A stretch of DNA of 60,000 nucleotides, taken from the NCBI RefSeq assembly GCF_032854445.1, contig NC_088295.1:20759385-20819384 (forward strand), written 5' to 3'. Made by a program: the position numbers and the translations under genes. Source of the DNA: Liolophura sinensis (Eukaryota > Mollusca > Polyplacophora > Chitonida > Chitonidae). Shown piece after piece: positions 22,031-33,440 of the stretch. A model generated the notes under the pieces. The model saw only the letters and a program-made list of their open reading frames with translations. It searched no databases and was not told the origin of the DNA. Within the stretch, counting starts at the first letter, position 1; each line of letters opens with the position of its first letter.

Positions 22031-22828
22031 AGTAACAGATGTAGTAATGAGAAAATTCTGGAATAATAGTCTTGTGTTTTGAGTGCCGATAATAAGGGGT
22101 AATCTGTCTAAATAAGGCCTCCGCTCCATGTAGTAATCCACAGCATCGCCAGTAATCACCCAGTTTATATACACACGACAGAATGTCGTCTCCAAACTCA
22201 ACGATATACTTACCACAAACAAACAAGAAAATATACACAAGCATTTCATATCCACAAAACTTTTACTAAAAATGTACAACAGTTACCGAGACAAACGTTT
22301 GGAATGCATCAGGCTAACTTTAACAGCCATTATTCACCTCTGTCTTTGGCAATCCTTAAAATGCCAAAAGTTTTGATGAATATTGGATTTATTAATAATT
22401 TGAAACTGTAAAGCACAGATTATTAGTTGGTAACCACAAAGATGGTTCGGATATTTTCCTATTTGGAAGAGTTCTGAACTTCAAACACATATAATACGTT
22501 GTGAAAGTTATTACCCAAGTAATGGGTATAGTAATAAGAAAAAATCTGAAAAAAAGTCTTGTTTTGAGTACTGATAATAAGGGATAATCCGTCTAAATAA
22601 AGCCTGCGCTCCACTCAGTAATCCACAGCATCGCCAGTAATTCCCCTGTTTATAGGAACAAGGCATGATGTCGTCTCCAAACTCAACGATATACTTACTA
22701 CCTACAAATGTCAAAAGTTTTGATGAATATTGGATTTATTAATTACGTGAAACAGTAAAGCACAGATTATTAGTTTAGTAATCACAAAGATGGTTCGGAT
22801 GTTTTCCTATTTGTTAGAGTTCTGAACA
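22031..22828. repeat. diverged tandem duplication (two blocks)
   Basis: Segment 22040-22235 reappears at 22528-22705, and 22362-22483 reappears at 22709-22828. The first unit has roughly 130 bases between the blocks (22236-22361) that the second lacks. Shared text includes AATCCACAGCATCGCCAGTA and CTCCAAACTCAACGATATAC. Both copies keep a minus-strand frame (IVEFGDDI...YK.G.YWRCCGLL.GA.ALFR.I.PYY). The copies differ mostly at amino-acid-changing sites, so coding function is doubtful. Confidence 0.8.
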
Positions 22829-24973
22829 CATCCCCTATACATAGAACAGAATGGGTACGGAAAGGCCATTAATCTACCGGCGATAGACCTGCGGATAGAT
22901 AGCGTGTTAGGCTTACAAGGTGTGCTCTCAGGGACTATGTTGGCGTCTGAACATCTACACGTACTGTACAAGTAAATATGTGAAATTCTCTATTTTAACC
23001 AACAAGCTATTAAAACAGTGCATGCTGTCATAGCGCCTGGTCAAGTCATGGTATAGCACATGCAGCGCCTTGGGTATCATACAGGTATCTGTGCACACAA
23101 ACATACTGACTGATCAGTCAATGTCCTATCAGTGCTTTTAGTATGCAGAGTACAACAACATGTATTCTCCATTATAAAATACAAGACCAGTCTATTATTG
23201 TTATTATTTATACATGTATCAAAGTAAAGCAACAGGATATCCTCTACTTCACAGATGAGTTCTATTTCCTGTTGTTAATTATCACATCAGGCCCATGTAT
23301 ACATTATTGTTAATGGCTGGAAACACTGATCTCTGACCTCCAAGTCATTTTATAAATCTCAATAGCAAACACAAAACTGTCAATGTAAATAAGTTATTTT
23401 TTTTACACAGTGAATTGGACTGCCACATACATGTATATATTTTTATGAAAAATGAATGCGTGAAAAGAAAAAATTGACATACATGTATCACCTATACCTA
23501 CATGTGTAAATACACCATCTTGAAAGGATGTCTATTTGCATTGGTATGTCAGCTCTTGTTACATGTATCAGCTATAAAGCCTTCAAGGCACAGTAACAAT
23601 AACAAACACATCACCGCCAGGTTCAGTGTGCAATGTCTTTCTGGTTTGGCCTCACTCAGTGTTTACTACTAACCAACCAAGCATTTTATGTAAATCTTCA
23701 AACTTTTCAATCTCTAAAGCTTTTTTTTTAACTGGAATTTAAATTATGCATAAATTATTATGAAAATAAGTTTAAAATAATCTGTTTGTGTCACCGAAAG
23801 ATGTAAGCTTCATAAAACTTTGCAACATATATTTCTACATTCAATAATTCTCTCAGAATATTTGAAAATATTGGTCGCAGAGGTCGTTGAAGAATTTGAG
23901 TATAAAACCTTAGTCTTTCTGATCATTATACTAATTTATCAGCCACTTGACTGTGATCCTATTCTTAATGTTGGGTACCTTGGTACATTTCTTTGGTCTT
24001 AATTGAGATAACTGACGGTAAATGACGTAAAGTTTTGTCTTTTGTTTACTATCTCAATGTCTGAGTTGGTGGCTACATGACAAAAGAGGCCACATCACCT
24101 AGCACTGATCTTCATTGACACTCCGGTTGTTAATGCGCAAACATGGGGACATCATTGACACAGAGGCTATCAGATTTTCTCATCAGTCACACCCTTTCTC
24201 TAACTTATTAATTAAACTGAAAAAAAGTATCTAGCCACAACTGTCACAAACATGTAAATTCCAGAACAACGCCAGAGATTAAAACTGACTACTGCTTCTC
24301 AGGTTGACTTAGTCTAATTTCACGAGCTACACTGCAGTGTCATGCCTCAATTCAAAAAGGATTCATAGAAGTCGAAATTTTACAAACCGAAATTCAAAAA
24401 CTGAATTTCTACCTGGGGGTTAAATTGAGTTTAAAAATTTTTTACCAACCAAAGTAGAATCTGAAATAACTTTTTTACAAACCAAGGTAAATTTTATATT
24501 GTATTGTGTTGGCTAGTTATCTATATATTTTTACATATATTCACTTCACACACTGACTTGTTAACGAGGAACAAGAGGAACAGAAATTAGGGCTTTTCTG
24601 ATAAAAACTGAGTGATGGCATACAAATTACAAGTTGGGCAAGAATAAAACAAGAACTTTAAAGTAGACAGTGAATCCCAAAAATGCTAACAGTGTCCTAC
24701 AAACATTAAATTTACAAGTGGTTTTCAGTGAAAGAATTAATTATAAACCTTTCTGTAGTTATTTCTCTGTTTACTTAAATGTACCCTACAGAAAAACTAC
24801 TGCTTGATAGGTGGGTACAAATGTTGTTGTTGTTGTTGTGGGCAGGGGTGTTAAACTTCTAACAGGCACATGTTTCTGACTCTTAGTTAAATGAGAAGAT
24901 TTCTCGTAACCTTTTCTCAATGCTGTTTAAGCTGCTGTACTCTGAAGGATCTAAATTTATCAATATTCAAAAA
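22829..24973. other. AT-rich stretch, no gene seen
   Basis: Only simple features: a (TTG)n run at about 24822-24840 and A/T tracts. Short direct text repeats (TTTTACAAACC(A/G)A) occur near 24380-24485. Confidence 0.4.
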
Positions 24974-25130
24974 TTAACCGAGTTTGTCGACTGATCGAAA
25001 GTCAGTATCATAGTGAGCTTTTCGAACGCTGCCAAAATGCTTCGGGCCCTTTCGGTCGAACATTAATGTGGCAAAATGGTCCCTCTTTGTGTTGAGTTCG
25101 AAGAATGGCAGGACTTCTCCGGCTACATAC
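24974..25130 (-). CDS. possible exon, CpG-bearing, unrecognised
   Basis: On the minus strand an acceptor-like GTGTATGTAG precedes a frame reading GEVLPFFELNTKRDHFATLM, then FDRKGPKHFGSVRKAHYDTD and FRSVDKLG, ending at TAA. The stretch has about eight CpG (TTCGAACT, TTCGACCGAAAG, GCGTTCGAAAAG) inside CpG-poor surroundings, and a soluble, charged composition. It could be a terminal coding exon or a fragment of a mobile element. No domain was recognised. Confidence 0.25.
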
Positions 25131-25800
25131 ACATAGATACATACTGAATGAATATTTTTTATTTCAACAAAGAAAGTCTGAAACCAACCCATGCTTACCT
25201 GTCCTAACAACCTACATGTCAATCGGATCCAGCCTGTAGAAAATCAACTTTATTTCATCCCCAAGTCCTACTGAGTTGTTATGATATCCTAGCGAATACT
25301 TAGTATATTTCTGTGTCTCTGTGCTTTACCCTAGTCAAGGTCATTTTTGCCGAAAGTTATTGCCGTTTGTGTGCGTTGTGTTATGAAACACAATGTGACT
25401 TTCGCCAGGACAAAAAACTAAACAAAAAAAAAAACAAAACAAAAAAGGACAATTATTTCTCATTCAAGTGCTTCTCGATTAAAACAACTACATGTAGTAT
25501 GTTTAAATACACAGCAGTTTGATAATTATTGTCAAATATTGGCTAATCCTCCTGTGGGGATGACATTGTAGTTTTAAAGGTGTATTAATTTGTAGCGTGC
25601 CCAGGATTGGTCCTTATATCTACTGTACTTAACCTACAGTGTGGTGTGTAAAATGCCCGTTCAGAAGCACTTAAAAATGACAATTTTGATGCCAACACGT
25701 ATGTTTTTCTGATAAGAAATTAACTAAAATTCACAAAAAACGTCTATGTAGCTCTATAAGGTGTTTGATTCAATCAGAATCAATCGAAATATGTCATCAT
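25131..25800. other. no gene seen
   Basis: A-rich tracts at 25425-25447. Nothing else was identified. Confidence 0.4.
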
Positions 25801-26075
25801 TTGATTTATTTATTTGATTGGTGTTTTATGCTGTACTCAAGGATATTTCACTTACATGATTGCAGCCAGGCATTATGATGCAAGGAAACCAGGCACAGCT
25901 AGGGCGAAACCCACAACCATCTGCAGGTTGCTGCAAGACCTTCTTCCCACGTACGGCAAGAGAGGAAGTCAGCATGAGCTGGAATTGAACTCACAGCGAT
26001 CGCATTAGTGGCAGGCTCCTGGATCATTGCACTGCCCTGGCATGCTAATCTTCTCAGCCACGGAGCCTCAGGCCC
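25801..26075 (-). mobile_element. tRNA-derived SINE, family 1, near full length
   Basis: On the minus strand it runs from a tRNA-like head (GAGGCTCCGTGGCTGAGAAG at the right end) through the box-B-like GAGTTCAATTCC to the tail CAAATAAATAAATCAAA. The body matches the copies at 47.3-47.9 kb with many substitutions. Confidence 0.85.
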
Positions 26076-28410
26076 TGTGTCATTTGAAAAATATATATAT
26101 ACATATATGCAGGTAGTGCATGCTACACAGCCATACATGTACATGTATGCGCACCAAGAGAAGTTACTCTTTGTCCCCAAACAGTGATGGAGACCTGGAC
26201 ACAAATCAATCCCCACCACAGATGTTAGAGATAAGATTATAGACAGCTTTCATATCCTGTCCATATTCTCATGGGATTTACCTTGCCTGACATCTTAATT
26301 CCCGTGCTATAGTGGCTGGCACCAGGCCAAATCTCAATGTGCACTTAGCCATGTACACTGATATTTGTTAACGCTAGCTTCATGCTTCATGTTGAAGAAT
26401 AGTGCTAATCTCTTTGTCTGAAATCTTTTTATCCATTTCTTCTAAAGTCACTGGCCTGCTCTTCATTTAGTAAACAGAAATACATGTACATGTAACCTCT
26501 CTCAGTTCATTTTTAGGAACGGAAAATAATTAACTTTTTCAGCCACATGTAAAAAAGTATCTTTTTATCAAGCTACATGTACATGCAACTAGATCGACTC
26601 TTGTTTAAAGATGCTACACAACAAAATTATAGATGCAGGTATGTGTACATGAACAGGAGATGATCTACATGTGTACTGACAGCAACGCACATGTAAACGC
26701 AACTGGATCCACAACATCACCACATTTGACACAGCAAAACAAATCAGTTTACGTTAACTAATCACAGAGGAAGTGAGCTAATCATGTTACATTGATCATT
26801 AAGGGAAATGTACAGGCCACAAAATGAGATTCATCACATCATTAACTGGCTTTGTTTGGACAGAAGGGCCAAGAGAAATCCATCTGATTAGACATACAGA
26901 CTTACATGTACATGCACAAGTATGCGTGAACATAATTAACATGTACCTCCAATGTACATGTAAGCTTGACAGGAAATTAGTATCTACATGTACACATATT
27001 ACACATGAGGATGCAGCACTTTAGTTTACACATGATATAACCATGGAAATGTAGCACAAAACTCTGAACACAAATTACTGTGCATTATATGTATGTGCAT
27101 GCGGAACAAGAATGAAGACCATGTACTGTACATGCATGTACACGTGCTTCACTGAGTTCACGGATAGGTCACACTACAGGCTAACACTGCATCCATCTGA
27201 ACTCACCTACCTAGGCAATCATCAAAGCATGTTATTTCAATACTCATACATGTACAGTGTAAATCAGCGCTAATATCTGAGAAGCCTTACTTGAAACTGG
27301 GAAAAGTAACAATATTTGTGAAGGATTATCTGTGACCAGCCTACTTTCACTCCCAGCCTTCTCTCTTTCAACATGGAATCTTAGACATAGAACCATCAGA
27401 CTGAACAACCAAGGAGTCCATTCAAATCACGATCCTTTGCAGTGCACTGCAATTCACTAACATACATTGTATGTCTTCAAAATCATATCAAATACACATG
27501 TGTCAACATGTGCCACCAGTGAGAACTGCAATTTGGTGTCCCTCTATACACTCATCATATTGCACCATGCTGGCTATCATACCTAATTAACAATAATGGT
27601 GCATGACTCCTTAAATTGCATTTTAGACCCAATTTAAGAGCACTACGCAACCAATCCATATGTTTCAAACATCTGAAAGAATAACTTAGCACTTCTACAG
27701 CAAACTACTCTACTGCAGCTCTTAGGGGTAAGACAAACAAAGTCATGGAAAGTGAAGCACAAGGACAGCTACATGTATATACTGCACTGGGACATTGCAA
27801 ATGTACAGGAGTATTGGTATTTGATCATTTTAGAATGAGTTCCTGACATGCATGTATACGTTTACATGTACATATGTGCCACACATCCATTGCGCATGTA
27901 CATGTATTGTATTACTGAGCTAAAATTTTGTCAGTGACTAAGTTATTTGTTTTCCATTGGGAGTTCTATTGATCTTGGAGGTTTGTTTGGAATGTACATC
28001 TAGGATGCCATTCTTCTGATGGAGGGGTACATGTAAATGTAAGTTGCAGAATCAAAAGTACAATTCTGTGGAAATTTTTTCAGGAAATCGCAGTACATGA
28101 ACTTGTCATCATATATGTATGTATATACGTAAAATATTTCTACTTCTGTAAAAAGTACAAAAAATCCGGTGAAAAGGGGTCATATTGTCATGGAGAATGG
28201 TGATTTTCCACTAGAGAATCAGACCACATGTGCGTGTACAGGACATTGGCACTTCATAAATGTAGTCCTTCATATATGTACATGCACACGTAAATTGTAG
28301 TCACCTGTATCATAACACTGCAACAGAAGATTTCACGTTACATTTTGTAAAAGTACGTATGTATACTTACAAGTACATGTAATATTATCTATACAGGAGA
28401 TGATGGTGCC
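26076..28410. other. non-coding, dense ACATGT palindromes; Kir 3' flank
   Basis: TACATGTA and ACATGTACATGT recur dozens of times, most densely at 26.45-27.15 kb. No gene is recognised. The right end must contain the 3' UTR of the Kir gene, but no AATAAA on the minus strand was found close to its stop. Confidence 0.5.
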
Positions 28411-29850
28411 TCAGAGAAGAGTTTCAGATTCCTCCCTAATAGATCCAGCTTCAGTGCTCACACTCCCCTTACTTAGTATTGAGTCTCGACGCGAGTCTCC
28501 TTCATTGTCAAAAAAGTCTGTTTGCGCCACCCCATGTCTCTTGATAACATAGGGGCTGGGCATCATTTCAGGTTTGGATAGGGTAGATGTGTTGTCATCA
28601 TCATCGATATCATGGATGTACACTTGGTCGGCTGGTGTCTCCGTATCATCCATTTCAGAAAGTTCCTTTGCACTACAGTGAGGGGTTTCTACTGGAATGG
28701 TGTTGTGGAACCGAGAGAAGTCAATCTGATACTGGCCGTTTTCCTTCTGGAACGTGACCAGGCGCTCAAATCGGTGACCCCACAGGATTTCTCCTGGGAG
28801 ATAAGAGCTGCGAGCCTGAGTGGTCATCCCTGTTGACTCCACGATACCCTCCATGATAACCACAAGTTCAAACTGCTCACGGTGCAAGTCCTCTGCAGAA
28901 ATTTCCCAGAATGGGCTTTCTTCATCAATTTTATGCACTATAATAACTGGCCATACCAAGAAAAGGCGGTCACGGCCATCAGCAAATCCCAAATCCACAT
29001 CAAACTGATACAGGGGTAAAACTTCCCCTTCTTTAGTGATTTTCTTTTTAATGAGCACTCCTCTAACATGAGCTTCCACTAAGTGTGACTTTCTCATATC
29101 TCCCACTCTAAACAGCAGGCAAAGGGAGCCGTCCTGTTTGCAAACACAAGCATTCTTACTGAACATTAAGGTCTCCGCTCGTTTTTTAGGTCGTGAAAGT
29201 TTGGCAAAGACAATGCCAGTCATCATGGCTTGACAGATCACACCAAAGCAGGACTGAATCATCATCACCACAATTGCCTCCGGACATTCCTCCGTGGTAG
29301 AGCGGGAGCCATAGCCTATGGTGTGCTGGGTTTCTATAGAAAACAGCAGTGCTGAGGTGAATGAGTGAATGGCTATAACACATGGCACCCACTCCTTGTT
29401 GTTCTTGTTCTGCTCGTGTAAATCACCATGGCTGAAACAAATTAACCACCAAATCAGAGCAAATATCAGCCAGCTTAAAATGAAGGCTAATGCAAAAAGC
29501 ATTAGATTGTATCGCCATTTTATATCCACCAATGTTGTGAATATGTCCGCCAGGTACCTGCGTCTGCGTTTTCTGATGTTTGACTGTGTGATGTTTACTT
29601 CACCATTCTTGTAGACAAGCCTCCGTCTCATACGCTTGGAGTGCTGTCTGTCTGCCCGCCGGTTCACAGCCAGATTGTTCCCCGTTGGAAGCCTAGTGTG
29701 TATTTTGGCATACTCTGAGAAACAGTCCTGAGAGAGGAGAAGGTCACTCTTTTTGGTATTTTCCCCAACATCAGGCTGAGATTCTGTGTGAGTCAACGGA
29801 GTCTTAGCAGGGAATATGCTATACCCCGTTTCCATGATACAAGCCTGCAT
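28411..29850 (-). CDS. inward-rectifier potassium channel (Kir/Irk family)
   Basis: The 479-residue protein is encoded in one exon. It forms K+-selective tetramers in the plasma membrane that set resting potential. A cytoplasmic N-terminus rich in basic residues (about 64-99) is followed by M1 (about 112-137), a pore loop with selectivity filter TIGYG at 177-181 flanked by conserved Cys157 and Cys189, and M2 (about 190-216). PIP2-contact motif RPKKRAETL sits at 220-228 and RVGDMRKSHLVEAHV at 248-262. The cytoplasmic immunoglobulin-like domain runs to about 385 (ILWGHRFE at 355-362). Residue Gln207 occupies the M2 rectification-controller site, where vertebrate Kir2 has Asp. The C-terminus is acidic (HDIDDDD), has an RRDS site at 454-457 and ends TLL, a class I PDZ-ligand pattern. 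ATG at 29850 is the first after an in-frame TGA at 29890-29892; a second ATG is at codon 6. The nearest match by eye is the Kir2/Kir3 group. Confidence 0.97.
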   Translation of the reverse strand: MQACIMETGYSIFPAKTPLTHTESQPDVGENTKKSDLLLSQDCFSEYAKIHTRLPTGNNLAVNRRADRQHSKRMRRRLVYKNGEVNITQSNIRKRRRRYLADIFTTLVDIKWRYNLMLFALAFILSWLIFALIWWLICFSHGDLHEQNKNNKEWVPCVIAIHSFTSALLFSIETQHTIGYGSRSTTEECPEAIVVMMIQSCFGVICQAMMTGIVFAKLSRPKKRAETLMFSKNACVCKQDGSLCLLFRVGDMRKSHLVEAHVRGVLIKKKITKEGEVLPLYQFDVDLGFADGRDRLFLVWPVIIVHKIDEESPFWEISAEDLHREQFELVVIMEGIVESTGMTTQARSSYLPGEILWGHRFERLVTFQKENGQYQIDFSRFHNTIPVETPHCSAKELSEMDDTETPADQVYIHDIDDDDNTSTLSKPEMMPSPYVIKRHGVAQTDFFDNEGDSRRDSILSKGSVSTEAGSIREESETLL

Positions 29851-30138
29851 GAGTTTGCCGAGGAACCGGTGATATAAGAACTCTACATGTCAATAGTGAG
29901 GTTATCAAGGTGCCACAAGCTAGCCTTCTTCTTCAGAGGAAGGTATTGATGATATTCCCCACTCCTGTCTGTCCTTGTCTGGCTCAGGTTCCACTTTGAA
30001 GCAGGAGCTGTCAAATTCTCATCTACAGGGGCTTGTCAGTATAACAGTAGCCCCATGAAGTCAACCTGAGCCTGGTTAGTCTCTAATCTCTTACTGTCCA
30101 CAGATCCACGGCTTCCCAGCTATTCACATCTGGCTAGC
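29851..30138 (-). other. 5' UTR part of the Kir coding exon, with splice acceptor
   Basis: Upstream of the ATG the minus strand has an in-frame TGA 42 bases away and no other initiation codon in frame. At 30139-30141 stands a good acceptor (TTTGTGTAATTTCAG) with a branch-point-like CTGAT about 18 bases before it. The Kir mRNA therefore probably has at least one non-coding 5' exon at a higher coordinate. Confidence 0.5.
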
Positions 30139-30141
30139 CTG

Positions 30142-32417
30142 AAATTACACAAATCAGCAATGTTATAACACAACCGAACAAACTTCTCATCACATATTTT
30201 ACTAAACTGTACAAGGGACAAAATGTGAATGAACCCAAACCTGTTAAAGTCTGCAGGTTCCTTGGTCTACACACATTGATTACCTACAGCCTGCAACATG
30301 AGCTGAAGACCTTACACTGGCTTAATAGTCAGCAGCATAAAAAGGTTTAGGGAGAGACAGACCTTCAGCTGTGCCCCTATTGTTAACACCTTCAGCAACT
30401 GATTTGTTTATGACTTTCATGGGCCTGTTACTTGGAAGGCTGAATGAAGAAAGCTCTCAGCTGGCACAGATCTCTCCTACAATAAGTGAACCTTTACTAT
30501 TCTTCAACATGCCTGCATCTGAATGTCTATCACACTTCAGGCTTGACTACTGCTATACACAAACTTGGAATTAACCTCGTAATGTTACATAGAAACAAAC
30601 ATCATGTTCTTATTACCCTGTAAGTAACTGCATGTAAACATGTACAAGTACCTGTATGCGCACACCTTTACCTGCAACAGTGATCTATTTCACTCACTCT
30701 CACCACATCTGTATGTACACTGGATTATTTCAGGTAAATCAGTCAACCAAAAATATACTGAGATTTACTCATACTACAAAAAAATCTCACTTTACTTTGT
30801 AGGAGTGATTAATTGCCAATGGTTTCTCACTGTGAGGAATTTGAAGGCACATGTATGGCCCTTGCACTAATGTAATACACTAGTAAGTCACCTAGAAAAG
30901 ATAAAACTACAAAAGCAAATGAATGAAGCCAAAATAGAGTATTAAACAAAATCCATGATCAAATATTAGGAAACTATCATGTAAACAAAATCACTTGAAC
31001 AGAAACTTTGTACACGCACAATGGATTCTAGGTCAAGTTTAACAGATGGAGTGGGGAGGGGGGTTTATTTTAAGAGAAGGAAAACAAACTGTATGGCTAC
31101 ATTGAGGACACAGGTTATAAATAATTGCCTTGTGTATGTACATGTATAGATCTCAGTTTCTCCTCTCACCAGCTGGGTTTAAAGCCGAAGAAACTTTGAG
31201 TGAACAGCGGGGTTATGAACCATGACTTCAGCCCTACATCTCCATATATAACAAACACAGGACAAATACGGAAACAATGACAACAGCTGCAAGTGCATGT
31301 CCATGTGTGTCTAAAAGCATGTAAAGCAGTTGGCCGAAAACAGCACAAATACTAAATGACTGCTGTGTACTTTCATTTCTTGCATAACACTGTAAATGCG
31401 ATTTAATCTGACGCATGGCATAAACCATATCAAAATATTTGCCTTAAACACACGTACATGTACTGTACTGTATCCAAACCTCTCCCAGAATACGGTGCAA
31501 GTGCTCTGCAGTCCAATGAAAGATTAGATGTGATTTCGGTGATATTGCCAACTTAGCCATAAATATTCATACATACCCCTCATACATATATGTCATCATT
31601 CTGTTAAGCCGAAAAGTTCTACAATGACAGCCTGGCATGTAAATCACACCCCAAATCCAACAATACAAGGTAAGCCAAATAACATGACTTAAGAATATGA
31701 TATTAATCATCTAAAACTAAAAAGTATGTGGCTTATGAGCAATTTTTCCATTCTGCTTTTGAACATGTACCAATATGAATAATTAAAGTCAAGACTACGA
31801 TGTAAATCCTTGAATACCTGTAGATCTAATGAATAAAATAAGCAGAAATTCTGGCTAGCTTGTAACAGATGCATGAAGACCTACTGTGTAAAACATATTA
31901 ACTTACATACATGCATACACAAAAAATAATATAAATTAAAGATAGCCCTATTATCAAGATAAAACGTGAACATAAATCATGATCAGTTCATGCATTGAGC
32001 TTAGTTCACAAGGAACTGTGTCATCATCAAATCTCAAAAGTTCTAATCAATGAAGTGCACCCAGAAACAGCCACAGTACATTCAGCTCTCATATCAATAA
32101 CCAAATTAACATACATGTACATGTACTACTGTCTCTATGAATCTCATCACCATGGAAACATTACATGAACAGGTGATAGTGGACACATAACGACAAATTA
32201 ACAACATATTCCAGACAAGCTATCCATTAGTGGAGCAGTGCAGTGGACAGTGCATTGAGTGGGAATGACACCTTTATGGATATGAGAATGTATCCCATCT
32301 GGCCATGGATAATTCCCGCCAACTGCACAAATTCATGCCACACCTTCGTTGTCACATTTACTGCACCCTTCAGAACCTACTATTATAAATAAGCATGTCC
32401 CCTACCAGTTTGAGCTC

Positions 32418-32418
<1 letters not shown>
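30142..32418. other. intron-like stretch upstream of Kir
   Basis: AT-rich, no repeat family recognised, no domain in the short open frames. Presumed first intron of the Kir gene. Confidence 0.4.

Positions 32419-32457
<39 letters not shown>
32419..32457. repeat. (AT)n microsatellite
   Basis: About 19 uninterrupted AT units. Confidence 0.95.
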
Positions 32458-32463
<6 letters not shown>

Positions 32464-32689
32464 GTCTGTCAAGGACAACAAAAACAGCCTTAATTTTATT
32501 GAAAGTAGATGGAACAGCACTAAATTTGCACATTATAGTGGCGTTATCGTTCTACATCTATACTATACAGGAAGTGGTTCCAAAAATGCCAGTATTACTT
32601 CTCAGTAACGAACTGTCAGTTTGAAAACCTTAAAAAAGTGGAGGTTCCAAGACGATTTTCAAGTGGAAGTAAATGCAGATGGTGCAATA

Positions 32690-33440
32690 ACTCTGATGAG
32701 TAGTGAAGTATTACAGTTACTGAACCAGGATAAAACCCAGAGGAAGCCACTATGCCTAACCATTTACCTGCACAACCTCCTGACACAAACCCACTACTGA
32801 ACCAGAACAAAGACTAAAGGAAGCCACTATGACTGACCACTTATCTGGAACAACCTCCTGACACAAACCTGCTACTGAACCAGGACAAAACCTAGAGGAA
32901 GCCACTGTACCAGACCACTTACTTGGAACAAACCTTCTGACACAAACCCTCTAGGACAAAGCCCAGAGGAAGCCACTGTGACTGACCATTTACCTGGACA
33001 AATCTCTTGACACAAATCCACTACTGAACTAGGACAAAGCCCAGAGGAAGCCACTGTGACTGACCATTTACATTAACAAACCATATGTCACAAAACCACT
33101 TCTGAACCAGGGCTACACCTCAAGGAAGTCACTGTGCCTGACCACTTACCTGGACAAACCGTCTGACACAAACCCACTAATGAACCAGGACAAAGCCAGA
33201 AGTCACCGTGCCTGACCACTTACATGGAAAAACCTCCTGAAACAAACCTACCACTGAACCAGGACAAAACCTAGAGGAAGCCACTGTGCCTGACCACTTA
33301 CCTGAACAAACCTCCTGACACAAACCTACTACTGAACCAGACAAAACCTAGAGGAAGCCACTGTGCCTGACCACTTACCTGGACACACCTCCTCACACAA
33401 ACCCACTACGAAACCAGGACAAAGTACAAAGGACACCATT
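32690..33440. repeat. tandem array, unit about 78 bp, about 9-10 copies
   Basis: Each unit contains CTGAACCAGGACAAA, then GAGGAAGCCACTGTG, CTGACCACTTACCTGG and CCTCCTGACACAAACC. GAAGCCACT-type landmarks recur at spacings of 72-79 bases. Identity between units is moderate, with a few short deletions. No stable coding frame runs through it. Confidence 0.85.

Noticed and set aside
25899-26219. 106-codon minus-strand frame
   Set aside because: Mostly inside the SINE at 25801-26075.
28612-29614. Plus-strand and second minus-strand frames across the Kir gene
   Set aside because: Shadows of the Kir coding sequence in other frames.
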